Shown: positions 1 through 11,470, counted from the first letter of the stretch. The stretch: DNA of 64,000 bases from Cryptomeria japonica (GCF_030272615.1 NC_081411.1:39853140-39917139), one strand, 5' to 3'. Program-made: numbers and translations. The notes: generated by a model from the sequence alone, not told the origin.

Positions 1-873
1 GGCTCGGCCAGCTCCTCCGCCACGCAGAGTAGAGGCTGGCGAATCCACGCCCACCACGTGGCAGGAGGCCACTGGCCCATGGACATAAACACAGACACAT
101 CACTTCTGTACAGTGCCACGCAGGAAGCCTACCCAGTCAGCATTTCCGTACAGTACGAAATACACAGTCAGCATGCCACGCAGTCTGTCCGTACAGTACG
201 GATGCCCAGTCAGCCAGAGAGGTGAAGTTTTTGCGACGGTCATACGGCCGTCAAATTTAATCATGTGATTTTCTGACGTCAGTGCCACATCAGCAGGGTT
301 TGAAAATTTTTGGACCCCCTCTCATTTGCATTTTTGATTTTGCAGTTCAACTTCAAATGGCCATAACTTGCTCATTTTTGCTCTTTTTTGGGTGCAATTT
401 TTTTTGAAATGGGCTAGAATTTCGTGCTCTCCGCAGTGGTGAAAGAATTTTTTTGATTTTGATGCACGTGTTTTTCAGAAAATACAGTTTTCGGTGACTG
501 TCCCTGAGTAATCCCAGTTTTTGCAACTTCAGAGGCTTCGTTTGGGGTCATACGACCTCCTTTTTAGGTGCCATTTTTTTTGAAAGTGCGTATTTTTTCG
601 TCTAATTTCACATGATGCTATCGAATTGATGTCATTGTAAGTATAAATTGTACTTTCAGATCTTGGCCATTTTTGGCTCTCTTGGTACTTGTATATTTGC
701 TTGAATCTCAGTTAGATTCATTGCACTATTGATTGAAGTCTCTTGTATCTCATTTGAGAAGTTATAAAATTTGCATCATAAGCCCACTTTGCCTTGTTTT
801 GCAAGTGGCTCATTATAATCGCACTAAGTATAAAGTGCCAAAATCATCACTTTTGGGGGGGTAATTTGATTGA
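1..873 (+). other. Non-coding sequence upstream of the gag-protease ORF
   Basis: No coding frame or RNA gene is seen. The first 300 bases are GC-richer and hold repeated CCACGCAG and CCCAGTCAGC words and two copies of a near-palindrome (CCGTACAGTACGG-like, about 143-159 and 188-202). The rest is T-rich with repeated TTTTTTTTGAAA-like words. It probably is the leader or 5' LTR remnant of the retroelement that carries the next ORF, but no LTR end and no TGGTATCAGAGC primer-binding site could be found. Confidence 0.4.
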
Positions 874-933
874 TTGAATTTGGGGGGTGTCTCTTGTGCT
901 TTTGTGCTCTTGTGTTCTTTCCTTTTTGCTGCT

Positions 934-3273
934 ATGGGTTCTTCTAAGTTTCCTCTCTTAACTCCACATAATTATGCTACTTGGAAAATTGATGCATGGA
1001 GTAAACTTATGGAAAAAGGACTCACTCATTACATTGATGGAACTATTGTTGCTCCAGCTGATCCTAAGGCTAATCCAGTTGGTCACTTAGATTGGCTCAC
1101 TAAAAATATCATGGCAATTGGTACCTTAAGAAAGTATGTATCAAAGGATCTCATTTTTCATATTGAGAAATGTACTCTAATCAAGGATGCTTGGCAAAAG
1201 TTTCAAGACTTGTATGGTCAAGTTGATGAGATTAGGGGATATCAAATTGATAGTGATCTCACCATGTTAGATCCCAAGAACTTTGATACTATACAAGATT
1301 ATGTCACAAAGGCAAATGAGTTGAGGGCACAACTCAAAGATTGTGGCATTGATAAGAAGGATACTCAATTGATATTCAACTTGATAGGGAAGCTTCCACA
1401 AGAATATGCAGCATTTGTTTCTAGTTTCCAAACTCATAGGATGACAATGGGTTCAAGCTACAAAATTCCTACATTTGATGCTTTCAATGAAATGTTGATG
1501 ATGGAACAAACTAAGTTGATAAGCATGGGCATTCGTAAGGCTTCTTCTAAGTCTCAAGCATTAGTGGCAAATCAAGGAAACAAAGGAAATCAAGGAAAGG
1601 ACAACTCAAACAAGAAGAAATGGCAATCAAAGCCTAAGGAAAAAGCACAATCTTCTCCACAACAAGGAGATTCATCCTCTTCCAAGAAAGATAATTCACC
1701 AAAGAGAGAAAGACCTACTTGTGCTTATTGTAAAAAGATTGGTCATGAGGAACATCGTTGCCATACTAAGAAGATTGATGAGCTCACACATATCATCAAA
1801 AAGCATAACATTGATTTGCCTAAAGTCTACAAGAAGGATGATTCATCAACTTCCACTTCCTCACATTCAAAAGGAAAAGGGCAAGCATTCATGGCTTCTA
1901 CAAGTGGAAAGACTCACTCTTTTGGAACAAGAAAAGGAAAAGCTCTATGTGCTACTATCAGTCATGATTCAGAGAGATGGCTTCTAGATTCAGGGGCTTC
2001 TCATCATATGGCTTCTTCACAATCTATGTTCTCTACATTTGAGCCTTGCACCATGCCACAGATTTTGATGGGCAATCATACATACATGGATGTGATTGGG
2101 AAAGGATCTATTGACATTGGGGATAACTCCTTCAATGATGTGTTGTGTGTACCCCACTTGACAAACAATCTCCTTTCTATCTATCAAATCACACATGGCG
2201 CAACTAAGAGAGTTGTGGAGTTCACACCTGACTCAGTTTTTATTAGAGACATGGAGACTAGAGCTATCATTGCAACTGGGGTGGTTGATCATGCATCTCG
2301 GTTATACTCCTTTTTAGATTTTGTTGATGATGATGATTTCACATTTGATGATTCTACACATGATGATCACACTTATTGTGATGGTTCAGATTTTGAGGAG
2401 AACTTTGGACACTTGAACATGGGGATTCTCACATGTGACCCTGTTCTTGAGTCTTGTATTTCATCTTCTCATATTGATATCACATCACCTATTGCACCTG
2501 ATGATGCAGATAGTGCGACAATTTTGCCTACATGTGATTCAGTGCAGCAGGTTATACATTGTCTTCCAGCTTCAGATTCATGGGATGATTACTTGACAGA
2601 TATTGCAGGTTTGTTTGTGGAATCCTACATTGCAGATTTGGGAGACATCATTGATGACATTCATCTTCTCTTTGATGAAGATGATCCTTCTTCGATTGTT
2701 GCGAGGGCACACTCTGACCCTCTTGTTCATTCTCTACATGATCATTCTTTTGAGGTTGACATGATTGTGGATACTTATGTACAGCAGTTGGAGGAGGTCT
2801 CTTTATTCTTTGAGGAGACACATGAGTCTTTGGACATTGTTCTACATCCATCTCCACTAGATCTTGGAGTGCCTTTTTCAGTAGTGTGGAGCAGTTCACC
2901 ACCTTTGGAAGGGGTATCTTTCAGCATCGACATGGGGACACTTGAGCAGTTTTCAGAGATTCCTTTCATCATGAGTTTTCTTCATACATCTTCCCTTCAT
3001 GATTGGGGAAACTTCATGGATACACCTTTGGTTTTGTTTCTTCCTAAGGGGAGGAATGTTGTTCGACGTTCGTGGAGTAGTTTCTTCATACATCGAGCTT
3101 CTATCATTGGTGCAGATTCTTCATTGAGGGAGGATCACAGTTTGACTTCTCTTCTTCTCTCATATGGGGGGGACTTTTTCCTCACATGGGGTTTTGTTCC
3201 TCTATTGATGAGAATACAGTTTATTCTTGTCCCATATTATGTCTCTATCTTGTACATTTCATTGACCTCTTGA
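934..3273 (+). CDS. Copia-like gag-protease with acidic C-terminal extension, non-autonomous retroelement ORF
   Basis: An uninterrupted frame. An ATG exists at 874, but the ATG at 934 (MGSSKFPLL) matches the usual copia gag start, followed by a W-K-x-D stretch, so 934 is chosen. Gag/UBN2-like sequence fills roughly the first 220 residues. A lysine-rich spacer follows, then a zinc knuckle CAYCKKIGHEEHRC (CX2CX4HX4C) and the aspartic protease motif LDSGASHH with its C-terminal half. After the protease the frame departs from copia order: no GAG-pre-integrase HHCC, no DDE integrase, no RT. Instead there are about 320 residues rich in Asp, Glu, Ser and His (FVDDDDFTFDD near its start), ending in a hydrophobic tail. 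Gag would package RNA and the protease process it, so other functions would have to come in trans. The acidic part may be a real protein region or fortuitously open non-coding sequence. The frame is unusually intact for this window. Confidence 0.75.
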   Translation: MGSSKFPLLTPHNYATWKIDAWSKLMEKGLTHYIDGTIVAPADPKANPVGHLDWLTKNIMAIGTLRKYVSKDLIFHIEKCTLIKDAWQKFQDLYGQVDEIRGYQIDSDLTMLDPKNFDTIQDYVTKANELRAQLKDCGIDKKDTQLIFNLIGKLPQEYAAFVSSFQTHRMTMGSSYKIPTFDAFNEMLMMEQTKLISMGIRKASSKSQALVANQGNKGNQGKDNSNKKKWQSKPKEKAQSSPQQGDSSSSKKDNSPKRERPTCAYCKKIGHEEHRCHTKKIDELTHIIKKHNIDLPKVYKKDDSSTSTSSHSKGKGQAFMASTSGKTHSFGTRKGKALCATISHDSERWLLDSGASHHMASSQSMFSTFEPCTMPQILMGNHTYMDVIGKGSIDIGDNSFNDVLCVPHLTNNLLSIYQITHGATKRVVEFTPDSVFIRDMETRAIIATGVVDHASRLYSFLDFVDDDDFTFDDSTHDDHTYCDGSDFEENFGHLNMGILTCDPVLESCISSSHIDITSPIAPDDADSATILPTCDSVQQVIHCLPASDSWDDYLTDIAGLFVESYIADLGDIIDDIHLLFDEDDPSSIVARAHSDPLVHSLHDHSFEVDMIVDTYVQQLEEVSLFFEETHESLDIVLHPSPLDLGVPFSVVWSSSPPLEGVSFSIDMGTLEQFSEIPFIMSFLHTSSLHDWGNFMDTPLVLFLPKGRNVVRRSWSSFFIHRASIIGADSSLREDHSLTSLLLSYGGDFFLTWGFVPLLMRIQFILVPYYVSILYISLTS

Positions 3274-3286
3274 TCTTGGCAAAATC
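3274..3286. other. Junction between the gag-protease element and the truncated Copia-1 LTR
   Basis: Similarity to the full Copia-1 LTR starts at about 3287. The 3' end of the plus-strand gag element and the missing 650 bp of this LTR meet here, so a deletion or recombination breakpoint is inferred. Confidence 0.4.
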
Positions 3287-3732
3287 CAACAATAATATTA
3301 CAATTAGACAAATTAAAAATAAGTCAAGATGTGACGCATCATGTCAGCTCAATACAATTACAACAATAGCCAAATGATTAAATCATCTTCATAATGTGTC
3401 ATGTTGATCTGGAATAGATAATGAATGTTGATCCATAACCTATACCAGTTTGTCGATAACAACAAATATGTTAAGCCAATTAGACTAATAACTAAAATAC
3501 CAGAACTAAGTGTCCAAACCATGTCTTCGACATAACCAAGTGATCTCCAGATGATAACAAGTCATCCTCAGTGCCGGTGAACAATATAACCTGTCGGTGA
3601 ACCAAATACCGATGACTGTGCATAAGTCACTGAACTTGCTGATGAACATAACCAAAGATCTCTAGAAGGATAAGTGTTGATAAGTGTTGACATCAATGAC
3701 AAAACCAATGCAACACATCCACAATACCAACA
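3287..3732 (-). repeat. Truncated 3' LTR of Copia-1
   Basis: Matches 8905-9337, including AAATAAGTCAAGATGTGA and CAATGCAACACATCC, with scattered substitutions. It ends at 3732 in ACCAACA, the same end as the full LTR. The part corresponding to 8253-8904 is missing. Confidence 0.85.
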
Positions 3733-4086
3733 ATTTCCCCCTTTTGCATCAATGGCAACACAAGATGGAAAAACCATCTAAGTGCCAAAGCATAAATGCC
3801 AAAAACCAAAAACCAACAATCTCTAGAATAGATCAATACCAGAAATCAAAATACACATGCAAAGAGTAAAAATCTCTCCCCCAATGAATTATCTCTCCCC
3901 CTTTGACATCAAATGCCAAAGAAATACAAATACTAGATACAACCAACTACAATAACCAACTACTCCCCTTGAGAAGTAGCTCTCCTCTATTAAAGCCAGA
4001 AAAAGTATTCTCTGCTATTTCTGTCAGTTTTATGTCAAGCATCAACTGTCTAAGTTTCTATTGGTGAGGGTATAAACCCCAAGCTG
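3733..4086 (-). promoter_or_regulatory. Polypurine tract region of Copia-1
   Basis: Directly next to the LTR end, the plus strand reads ATTTCCCCCTTTTGCATC, i.e. a minus-strand polypurine tract that would prime plus-strand DNA synthesis. Further tracts occur at about 3873-3883 and 3892-3904 (TCTCTCCCCCTTTGACATC). Several polypurine tracts between pol and the 3' LTR is a Sirevirus trait. No coding sequence is seen. Confidence 0.6.
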
Positions 4087-4839
4087 CTATCTAGGATATT
4101 CAAAAGTTTCCTTAGGAAAAGGCTTAGTAAATATATATGCAATCTTCTCTTTAGTATTCACATAAACCAATCTCACTTCTTTTACTTCAACATTTTCTTT
4201 CAGAAAATTATATTTGATAAAAACATGTTTAGTTTTTGAGTGAAATACTGGATTCTTAGATATATCAATTGTTGTTGAATTGTCACAATAAATGATTATA
4301 GGTCCTTTGTTTTTTACCTTTATGTGCTTCAACATTTTCTTAATCCATAATACCTGATTACAATTAGTTGTTGCTCCAACATATTTTGATTCTGTTGTTG
4401 ATAATGATGTACAACTTTGTTTCTTGCTCAACCATGAAATCAATCTGCTACCAAGAAATAAAGCCCCACCGGTGATGCTCTTTCTATCATCTACATCTCC
4501 TACCCAATTAGCATTGGTGTATGCACATAAATCAAAATTTTCATCTTTCGGATACCATAAACCAAGATTTGGTGCACCTTGTAAATACCGGAAAATACTT
4601 TTCACTACTGATTCATGATTTTCTTTAGAATTACTTTGAAATATTTAAACAATACACACTACATTCATTATATCAGCTCTTGTTTGTGTCAAATACAATA
4701 AACCTCCAATCATAGATTTGTATCTTGTTGAATTAACAGGAGTTGAATCGTCCTTCAATGATAGTTTATCAGTTGTAGTCATAGGAGTACTTACCGGTTT
4801 AGAGTTTTCCATACCAAATTTCTTCAATAGTTCCTTCAA
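4087..4839 (-). pseudogene. Copia-1 RNase H and end of RT (broken)
   Basis: Minus-strand frames at 4839-4645 and 4605-4087 correspond to the end of copia RT (KKFGMENSKPVSTPM, then YLTQTRADIM) and to RNase H (YTNANWVGDVDDRKS, then LSTTESKY, CDNSTTIDISKNPVFHS, KEKIAYIFTKPFP). In an intact element RNase H would remove the RNA strand during reverse transcription. The frames are separated by a stop and shift around 4610-4640, so no continuous product is possible. Confidence 0.85.
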
Positions 4840-5470
4840 GTACTTTGTTTGACATATGAATATACCTTTATCAGTCTGTGAAATCTACAATCCTAAAAAG
4901 AATTTTATCTCCCCAATCATAGACATTTCAAATTCTTCCTGCATCTTATTAGAAAAGTCTTTACATAATCCATCTTCTCCTCCAAAAATGATGTCATCAA
5001 CAAAAACTTCAATAACCAAGATGTCTTCATTAGTCACTTTGAAATATAAGTTGTTTTCAGCATTACCTTTAGTGTAACCAAGCTTCAAAAGATATTTGTC
5101 CAATCTAGCATACCAAGCTCTCGGAGCTTGCTTCAATCCATATAAACCTTTCCTTAATCTGCAAACCATATCTTTATCTTTTGTCAATGAAAATCCATCA
5201 GGTTGTTCAATGTAAACTTCTTCTTCAAGATCACCATTCATAAATGTACATTTAACATCCATTTGAAATAATTTATAGTTTTTGTGTGCTGCAATTGCAA
5301 GAAATAATCTGTCTACTTCAATTCTAGCTACCAGTGCAAAGGTTTCATTGTAATCGATTCCTTCTTTCTGTGAATATCCTTTACATACTAATCTTTCTTT
5401 TTTTCTAATTACCTTACCATCTTCTAAACATCCATTTAATTCAAATTACATTTTTATCTTTAGGCTGGGG
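4840..5470 (-). pseudogene. Copia-1 reverse transcriptase (broken)
   Basis: The frame 5262-4885 begins with the copia RT motif [20 protein letters not shown] and has GLKQAPRAWY and the catalytic FVDDIIFG (the copia form of YxDD). Upstream sequence to about 5470 continues the domain in another frame (antisense of the KSRLVCKGYSQ-like segment) across a shift. Fragmented by stops. Confidence 0.85.
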
Positions 5471-6787
5471 AACCAATGTCCATATATTGTTCTTTTCAAT
5501 TTGTTCTAATTCATCTTCCGTAGCTTTAATCCAATGTTTATCTTCACATGCCTCAATAATAGATGCTGGTTCATTTGAGAAATTGAACATACCTCTTCAT
5601 TTTCCATTCTTCCTCTTGCCATAACTCCTTGATACTTATTCCCAATTATATGACTTTTAGAGTGATTCAGTCTTACATACCTGGTTGTGTTCACTTGTTG
5701 CTATTCTTTAGTCACTATGGAATTCTCTGATGATGTCAGTGTGACTAGATCTATATTCTGTGACGGTGCATTCTGTATAGGTTCATTTATGATCATCTCA
5801 ACTATTAGTTCAGAATCCCTAGACCTTGAATTTCCTCTAATGTGTTCATCTATCTTCACATTTGCACTCTCAATGATTTTTTGCACTTTTAGTAAAACAT
5901 CTATATGCTTTTCTCTTAGATGAATAACCAAGAAATATACCTTCATCACTTCTAGGATCAAATTTGCCAACATACTCATCTCTCCTAATGTAACGTTTGC
6001 TTCCAAATATTCTAAAGTATATAAGAGTAGGAGTATTACCAAACCATTATTCATAAGGTGTCTTACTGGTTTCACCTTTGATGTGAACTCTTTTGAAAGT
6101 GTAAACCGTTGTATTCACTGCTTCTCTCCAATACACATGAGGTAGATTTTCTTCTGATATCATGCTTCTAGGTGCATCCAGAATAGTTATGTTCTTCCTT
6201 TCCACAACTCCATTTTGTTGATGTGTTTGGGGTGCTGATAGTTGTCTTCTAATCCCATTCACTTCACAAAATGTATTGAACTCCTTAGATGTAAATTCTC
6301 CTCCTTGATCTAATCTTAACCATTTTATTTTCTTATCGGTTTCATCCTCTACAAGTGCCTTGAATAATTTGAATTTTTCAAAAGCTTCTGATTTCTCCCT
6401 AAGAAAAGTAACCCAACACATTCTACAATAATTATCAATAATTAGCATGAAATATCTATCTCCTTGTAGACTTCTTGTTCTTGTCAGACCACAAAAGTCA
6501 GTATGAATTAAATCAAGATCATTATTGAATTTCTCAGAAATACTCTTAAAAGTTGTTCTGACTTGCTTTCCCAATTGGCATTCCTTACATACTGAATTCA
6601 AAGGTTTTACAATATTAGTTAAATCCCTTACTCCCTTAGATGAACTAATCTTTATAATGCAATCAAAATTCACATGACAGAGTCTTTTATGCCATAACCA
6701 ACTTTCATCAATATGTGCAATCAAGAATGTCTTTTCATTGTTATTCAAATGAATGATATTACCTCTAGTCCTGATTGCCGATTGCAA
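5471..6787 (-). pseudogene. Copia-1 integrase (broken)
   Basis: The frame 6787-6047 holds the GAG-pre-integrase zinc motif (WLWHKRLCHVNFD, then CKECQLGK) followed by the integrase core: HTDFCG with the first Asp, LRLDQGGEFTSKEF with the second Asp, and QQNGVVERKN with the Glu. Frames 6075-5701 and 5694-5506 continue the C-terminal integrase and the linker to RT. In a live element this enzyme inserts the cDNA. At least two breaks lie between the pieces. Confidence 0.85.
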
Positions 6788-7469
6788 TTTCCAAACCAGT
6801 TCTATTCATGATTTTGCATTTACCATTATTGAATTGTAACTAAAATCCCTTCTCAACTAATTGACCAACACTCAAAAGATTATGTCTCAAACCTTCAACA
6901 TAATAAATGTTGTCAGTATTGTGCTTACCATCAAAAGATATAGTGCCTTTTCCTCTGATCAAACAAGATTTGTCATCTCCAAATCTTACTAGACCTCCAT
7001 TGTTTTCCTAAAAAGATAGGAATTTACTTTTATCAACAGTCATATGATGTGAACATCCGGAATCTATAATCCATTCATCCTTTTCATCAATTTTAGTTAC
7101 CAGTGCCTGCTCTACTAGTGGATCAGTAGGTGTTGGTTGATCTGTTATTGCAATAAAAGCCCATCCATTGTCTATCAGTTCTTCATCAGAATCATCAGTA
7201 ACTCCTTCATCAACATAGTAACATGATTTGTCTTTATTCTTCTTAAATCTGTATCTTTGATACTCAAGGTTAGGCTTGTATGTTCTTTTAGCTTCTTCTC
7301 TTAATCTTGCATGTCTATCAGGAAATCTAGATACCATATGACCAACTTTATTGCAGTTAAAACATTTAAATGGTGCTTTACCTTCATACTTACTTCCAAT
7401 AGGACCTTTAGGCATTTTCCTTGCAAATAGTGCTTCAAGCTCTTCCATTTCTTCATTTTCCCTTCCCAT
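6788..7469 (-). pseudogene. Copia-1 nucleocapsid and protease
   Basis: The frame 7469-7008 has the zinc knuckle CFNCNKVGHMVSRFPD, whose final Cys is replaced (the usual CX2CX4HX4C ends in Cys; here Phe), and the protease motif WIIDSGCSHHMT near its end. The stop at 7008 cuts the protease short; its remaining part lies in other frames to about 6790. Confidence 0.8.
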
Positions 7470-8194
7470 CTCTTCAAGTTCTCTTGCATAAAGTGCTTTC
7501 CAATCAGTTTTATCAGATGATGATGATGATGCTACAAATGATGATACTTTGAAGGCTAAATCTATTTTAATTTTTGCAACATGACCAAATTCCTCAAGCT
7601 CAAATGCTGAAAGTTTTCCAACTCCAAGGTATCTCTAGATATTGATGTATTAGGCATTGTTCTCAACTAATTAATAGTAGTTACTTTCATTTTGTATGCT
7701 GGTGGAAATTCTTTTAAAACTTTAGAAACAATTTCATCTTCACTTAAGAAACCTCCACAACATTTTATTCCCAAAACAATTTCATTAACCCCTTTCCATA
7801 AAAGCAAAAATTCTTTCATCTTCTTCCATTTTTAGATTTTCATACTTGACCCGGAAGCATTCCAGTTAAGCAATTTTGACAGTGGTATCTCCTTCATTCA
7901 ATCTCTCCAATTTATCCCAAATAGCTTTAGCAGTAGATCAGTATGATAATCCCATTATTTGATAATCGACAAGGCGCTCAAAAGTGATTCTCTTGCTTTG
8001 CAATCATTCTCTTGATCCTTACTCAATGTAGGTGGATTAGGTTGACCCGGTGTAGGACCAACATAGCCATTCTGTGTAACATCCCATATATCTTTTCCAA
8101 TGCAATAGGAATGTGTCTCCATTCTGATCATCCATATACCATAGTTAGTTTCATCAAGTTTCAGATTATCCTTTCTGAAAAAGTTAGTTGCCAT
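7470..8194 (-). pseudogene. Copia-1 gag (broken)
   Basis: The frame from 8194 begins MATNFFRKDNLKLDETNYGIW, a typical copia gag start (LDETNYxxW), 42 bp after the primer-binding site. It stops at 7955. The rest of gag can be followed only in pieces down to about 7480. Confidence 0.75.
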
Positions 8195-8235
8195 AGAATC
8201 TCCTCAAGTTGTTAAACTTCTGTAAAAAAGAGGAC

Positions 8236-8252
8236 TTGGCTCTGATACCAAT
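8236..8252 (-). promoter_or_regulatory. Primer-binding site of Copia-1
   Basis: On the minus strand directly after the LTR end the sequence reads TTGGTATCAGAGCCAAG, containing the standard plant copia TGGTATCAGAGC complementary to initiator Met tRNA. This fixes element orientation and the inner edge of the 5' LTR. Confidence 0.9.
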
Positions 8253-9337
8253 TGTTAGGACCCAGAGGCAACTAAGAGGGGGGGGGGGGGGTGAATCAAT
8301 TGTCAATTAATTTCAACCCAAATATAACTTAATCAAACTTGATAGTTAATACCGGTAAACCAAACTTAATGTTGGTTAACAGATTAATAATTAATATTAA
8401 TACTGGTGAAACTTAATACATGAAATAGAAAGAGAAACAACATCCACAACACATAACACGGGGATTCATACATGGAAACCCTGTAAGGGGAAAATCCATG
8501 GTGGGAAACCTTACCCACAATTAGATGATACTACTGCAGATAGTATGTGTGTACAAATAGAGTCTACACATGCAGAAAGGCCAACTGCCTAGAGCTCACT
8601 ATTCAATCAAAAGATGGGAGTTACACTGACTACAATTGGATGATTAAATCCAATGATAATGTATTGCTCAAAGTAGCATATTCAATGCTAGATTCAATAC
8701 CAATTAAGCTCTGATAATCTCCTCCAAACCTTCCTTGAATCTTCAAATGATGTCTATGTGATTAGCTCTGCTTATATTCGCATATACCAAATATCACAAC
8801 CTTACCATACCATATTACATACCATATCTTAATCTCCCAATTGAGATCTCACATATATACCAAAACCTAGGACCAAATGTGTAGGTCGTCTCACTAAGAT
8901 TATTACAATTAGATCAATTACAAATAAGTCAAGATGTGATGGATCATGTTGGCTCAATACAATTACAACAATAACCAAATGATTAAATCATCTCCATAAC
9001 AAGTTGTGCTGATCTAGAATAGATAATGCATGCCGGTCCATAACCTAGACTAGTTTGCCGGGAACAATAAATATGTTAAGTTGATTAGAACAATAACTAA
9101 AATACCAAAACTAAGTGTTCAAACCATGTCTTCAACATAACCAAGTGATCTCCAGATGATAACAAGTCATCCTCAGTGTCGGTGAACAATATAACCTACC
9201 GGTGAACCAAATACTGGTGACTGTGCATAAGTCATTGAACTTGCTGGTGAACATAACCAAAGATCTCCAGAAGGATAAGTGTTGATAAGTGTTTACATCA
9301 ATGAAAAAACCAATGCAACACATCCATAATACCAACA
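8253..9337 (-). repeat. 5' LTR of Copia-1 (1,085 bp)
   Basis: Bounded on the plus strand by TGTTAGGACC at 8253 and ACCAACA at 9337, i.e. TG...CA. Contains a run of 14 G at about 8278-8291 followed by GTGAATCA, a feature shared with both Copia-2 LTRs. The inner edge abuts the primer-binding site. Confidence 0.85.
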
Positions 9338-11427
9338 TTGCATTATTCATAATGTGATGTCCTTTCTTGCATAGGGTTATCCTTCGTGCAAGCACACAAC
9401 TTTTCCTTGCTTAGGATCTATTCCTTGTTTGAAATGTCATGTCTCTTATGAATAACCTCACTTTAGAAGATGTGTATTTCTTTTCCTTGTCCTCTTTCTT
9501 GGGGGAAAAGGATCGATGACTTTTTCTATCTTTCTTTCTATCTAATCTATCATTATTCTCTTTAGGGGTTCCATTTTTCATGTGGTGATATCCTTTCTTT
9601 CAATGGTATGTCTCTTATGATTAATCCATCCTTAGAGGAATATGTGATCTCTCTCTCTCTCTCTCTCTCTGAAGATTACCTCTTCTTTTGAGTTGCATTT
9701 TAGTGCATTGGATATTTATTCATGTGAGTATAAATTGTGCATTTTCCTATGCCTAATCTCTCATGAGAAGATTGTGAAATTCTTTTCATTGCCCTTACAC
9801 TTAGGGGGCAATTATTTATTTCTCCTCCTTTCTTCTCTATAAGGATCTACTTTTCCTTTGTTGAGTTGTGTTTGTTCATGATTTGATATCATTCCTTGTG
9901 TCAAGTTGTTGTTTTCTCAAGGATTTTGTCTTATCCAAGAGGTGTAAGTCCTTGGCTACAACCTTTTCTTCACTTGGAAATATATATCTATCATAAAATT
10001 ACCCCTCACATTGAGTAAAAAATGTGTCATCCTTCATCAAGAATTCCTTTCACCTAGTTCTAGGAAGAAGGTATGAATTCTTTTGCTCCTTCCCTTGTTT
10101 TGGTATAAGATGTTATGTTTATTCAAGATAGCTCCTCTCGGAGGTAGATGTCTCTCTTCTCCTCCAAGGATCTCCTTTACACTTGCTGCAAGATATCTCT
10201 TTTTCAACTATCTTATCCTTTCTTAAATAGTATTCCCTCTCTATCTTGGATTTATGACACTATTGCATAAAGGATATCTAAGCCTTGGTATTGACAGATG
10301 ATATACTTATCCCTAAGCTTCCTTAAGACATCAACATAAAACTATGTTGACATCTTAAGAGGGGAGCATCCATATCGCTCCCTTTGTATCATATTGTACT
10401 ATACTTTTTTAATATCATTTTTGCATGTCTTAAATGGGGTGTTCATTCTCGAAACCAGAGTAAAAATTCTTCTAGAGAGAGATGCTTCACACTACAAACC
10501 AGAGACAAAATTTGTTATATGTCTTAGATGGGGTTACACATCATCGAAACCAAATAAAATCCCTTACACGAGATGTCCTCGAAACCAGGCATGTATCTGT
10601 CATTCGCCCCTTGGCATTAACACACACATTTGCACACACAATCACCTCTTGGCATTTGCATTTATATTACATGTCTTAAATAGGTTGAAGACACTCAAAA
10701 CCAGAGTAAAAAAACTCTTAAATGGGGTGCTATACACTTGAAACCATACATCACTTTCACACACACACAAGGATGAGTGGAACTAGCTAAAAACAGCTAG
10801 ACTATTCTTACTCTCCTCCCCAGCATGGATCGCCTAGATAAAAACATCTAGGGATGATCAATCCATGTCCTTTCTCATCATGGATCATCTAGATAGAAAC
10901 ATATAGGGGTGATTATTCCATTCCCTATCTCATCATTCTTTTCATGGATCACCTGGATAAACACATCTAGCGTGTATTAAGGCTCTCTCTTCTTCCTCTC
11001 ATGAACTCATAATTTTTCTATTGATGGTTCATGGATGATTCTTTCTTTGCCCTTTTATGTGATCCCTTGTCTTCATGAGATGGAATCTTTTAAGATTGAT
11101 ATTAGTTATTGAGACATTTTGATACCAAGGTCTCTTCGGCTAGTTGACTTGAGGTCTTGTTTTTGTCTTTATCTTTCATTGTGTGTCTTTTTGTGTCTTT
11201 TGCACTTGTTTGTCCTTTTGTCTTTGTTTGCTTTTTTGTTTGTCTTTTTTTTTGTGTGCCCTTGAATATGTTTGAGTGAGTTGAGATCATAATATTGTGG
11301 GCATGGTTCCTCAAAATTAGTGACATCTTATAATCCTTGTGATTTTGCTCGCAATCCTCATCTTCTTTATCTACTTTACTGTGAGTATTTGCATAAGCTC
11401 ATACTCCCGCTAAAGTGGGGGCTACAT
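9338..11427. other. Non-coding sequence, probably the 3' untranslated part of a gypsy element
   Basis: No convincing coding frame. The stretch is rich in TTTCCTT words, has a (CT)n run at about 9652-9671, and two sets of dispersed motif repeats: a CATGTCTTAAATGGGGT / CGAAACCAGAGTAAAA pair recurring between 10420 and 10750, and an ATGGATCACCTGGATAAA-like unit recurring three times in 10825-10980. It ends in AAAGTGGGGGCTACA, like a polypurine tract, just before an LTR-like start. The assignment to a gypsy 3' region is an inference. Confidence 0.4.
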
Positions 11428-11470
11428 GTAGCATCCTAAAATTGCACCCTTTGCAATTTTTACCATATTT
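11414..11470 (+). mobile_element. Polypurine tract and truncated LTR start
   Basis: AAAGTGGGGGCTACA is followed directly by TGTAGCATCCTAAAATTGCA, the arrangement of polypurine tract plus 5'-TG of a 3' LTR. Only about 43 bp of LTR-like sequence follow before similarity to the block at 21708 begins, so the LTR seems cut off. Confidence 0.45.

Larger units (their letters stand above)
3287..9337 (-). mobile_element. Copia-1: decayed Ty1/copia (Sirevirus-like) LTR retrotransposon
   Basis: Read on the minus strand the order is 5' LTR (8253-9337), tRNA-iMet-type primer-binding site (8236-8252), gag, zinc knuckle, protease, integrase, RT, RNase H, several polypurine tracts, then a truncated 3' LTR (3287-3732). 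Gag-pol is split by many stops and frameshifts. Multiple AAGGGGGAGA-like tracts before the 3' LTR and a poly-G run next to GTGAATCA inside the LTR are traits I associate with Sireviruses. No target-site duplication can be shown because one LTR end is missing; the five bases after 9337 are TTGCA. It is clearly not autonomous. Confidence 0.88.

Noticed and set aside
1721-2972. Open frames overlapping the gag-protease ORF on both strands
   Set aside because: Shadows of the 799-codon frame. No domain and no independent coding signal.
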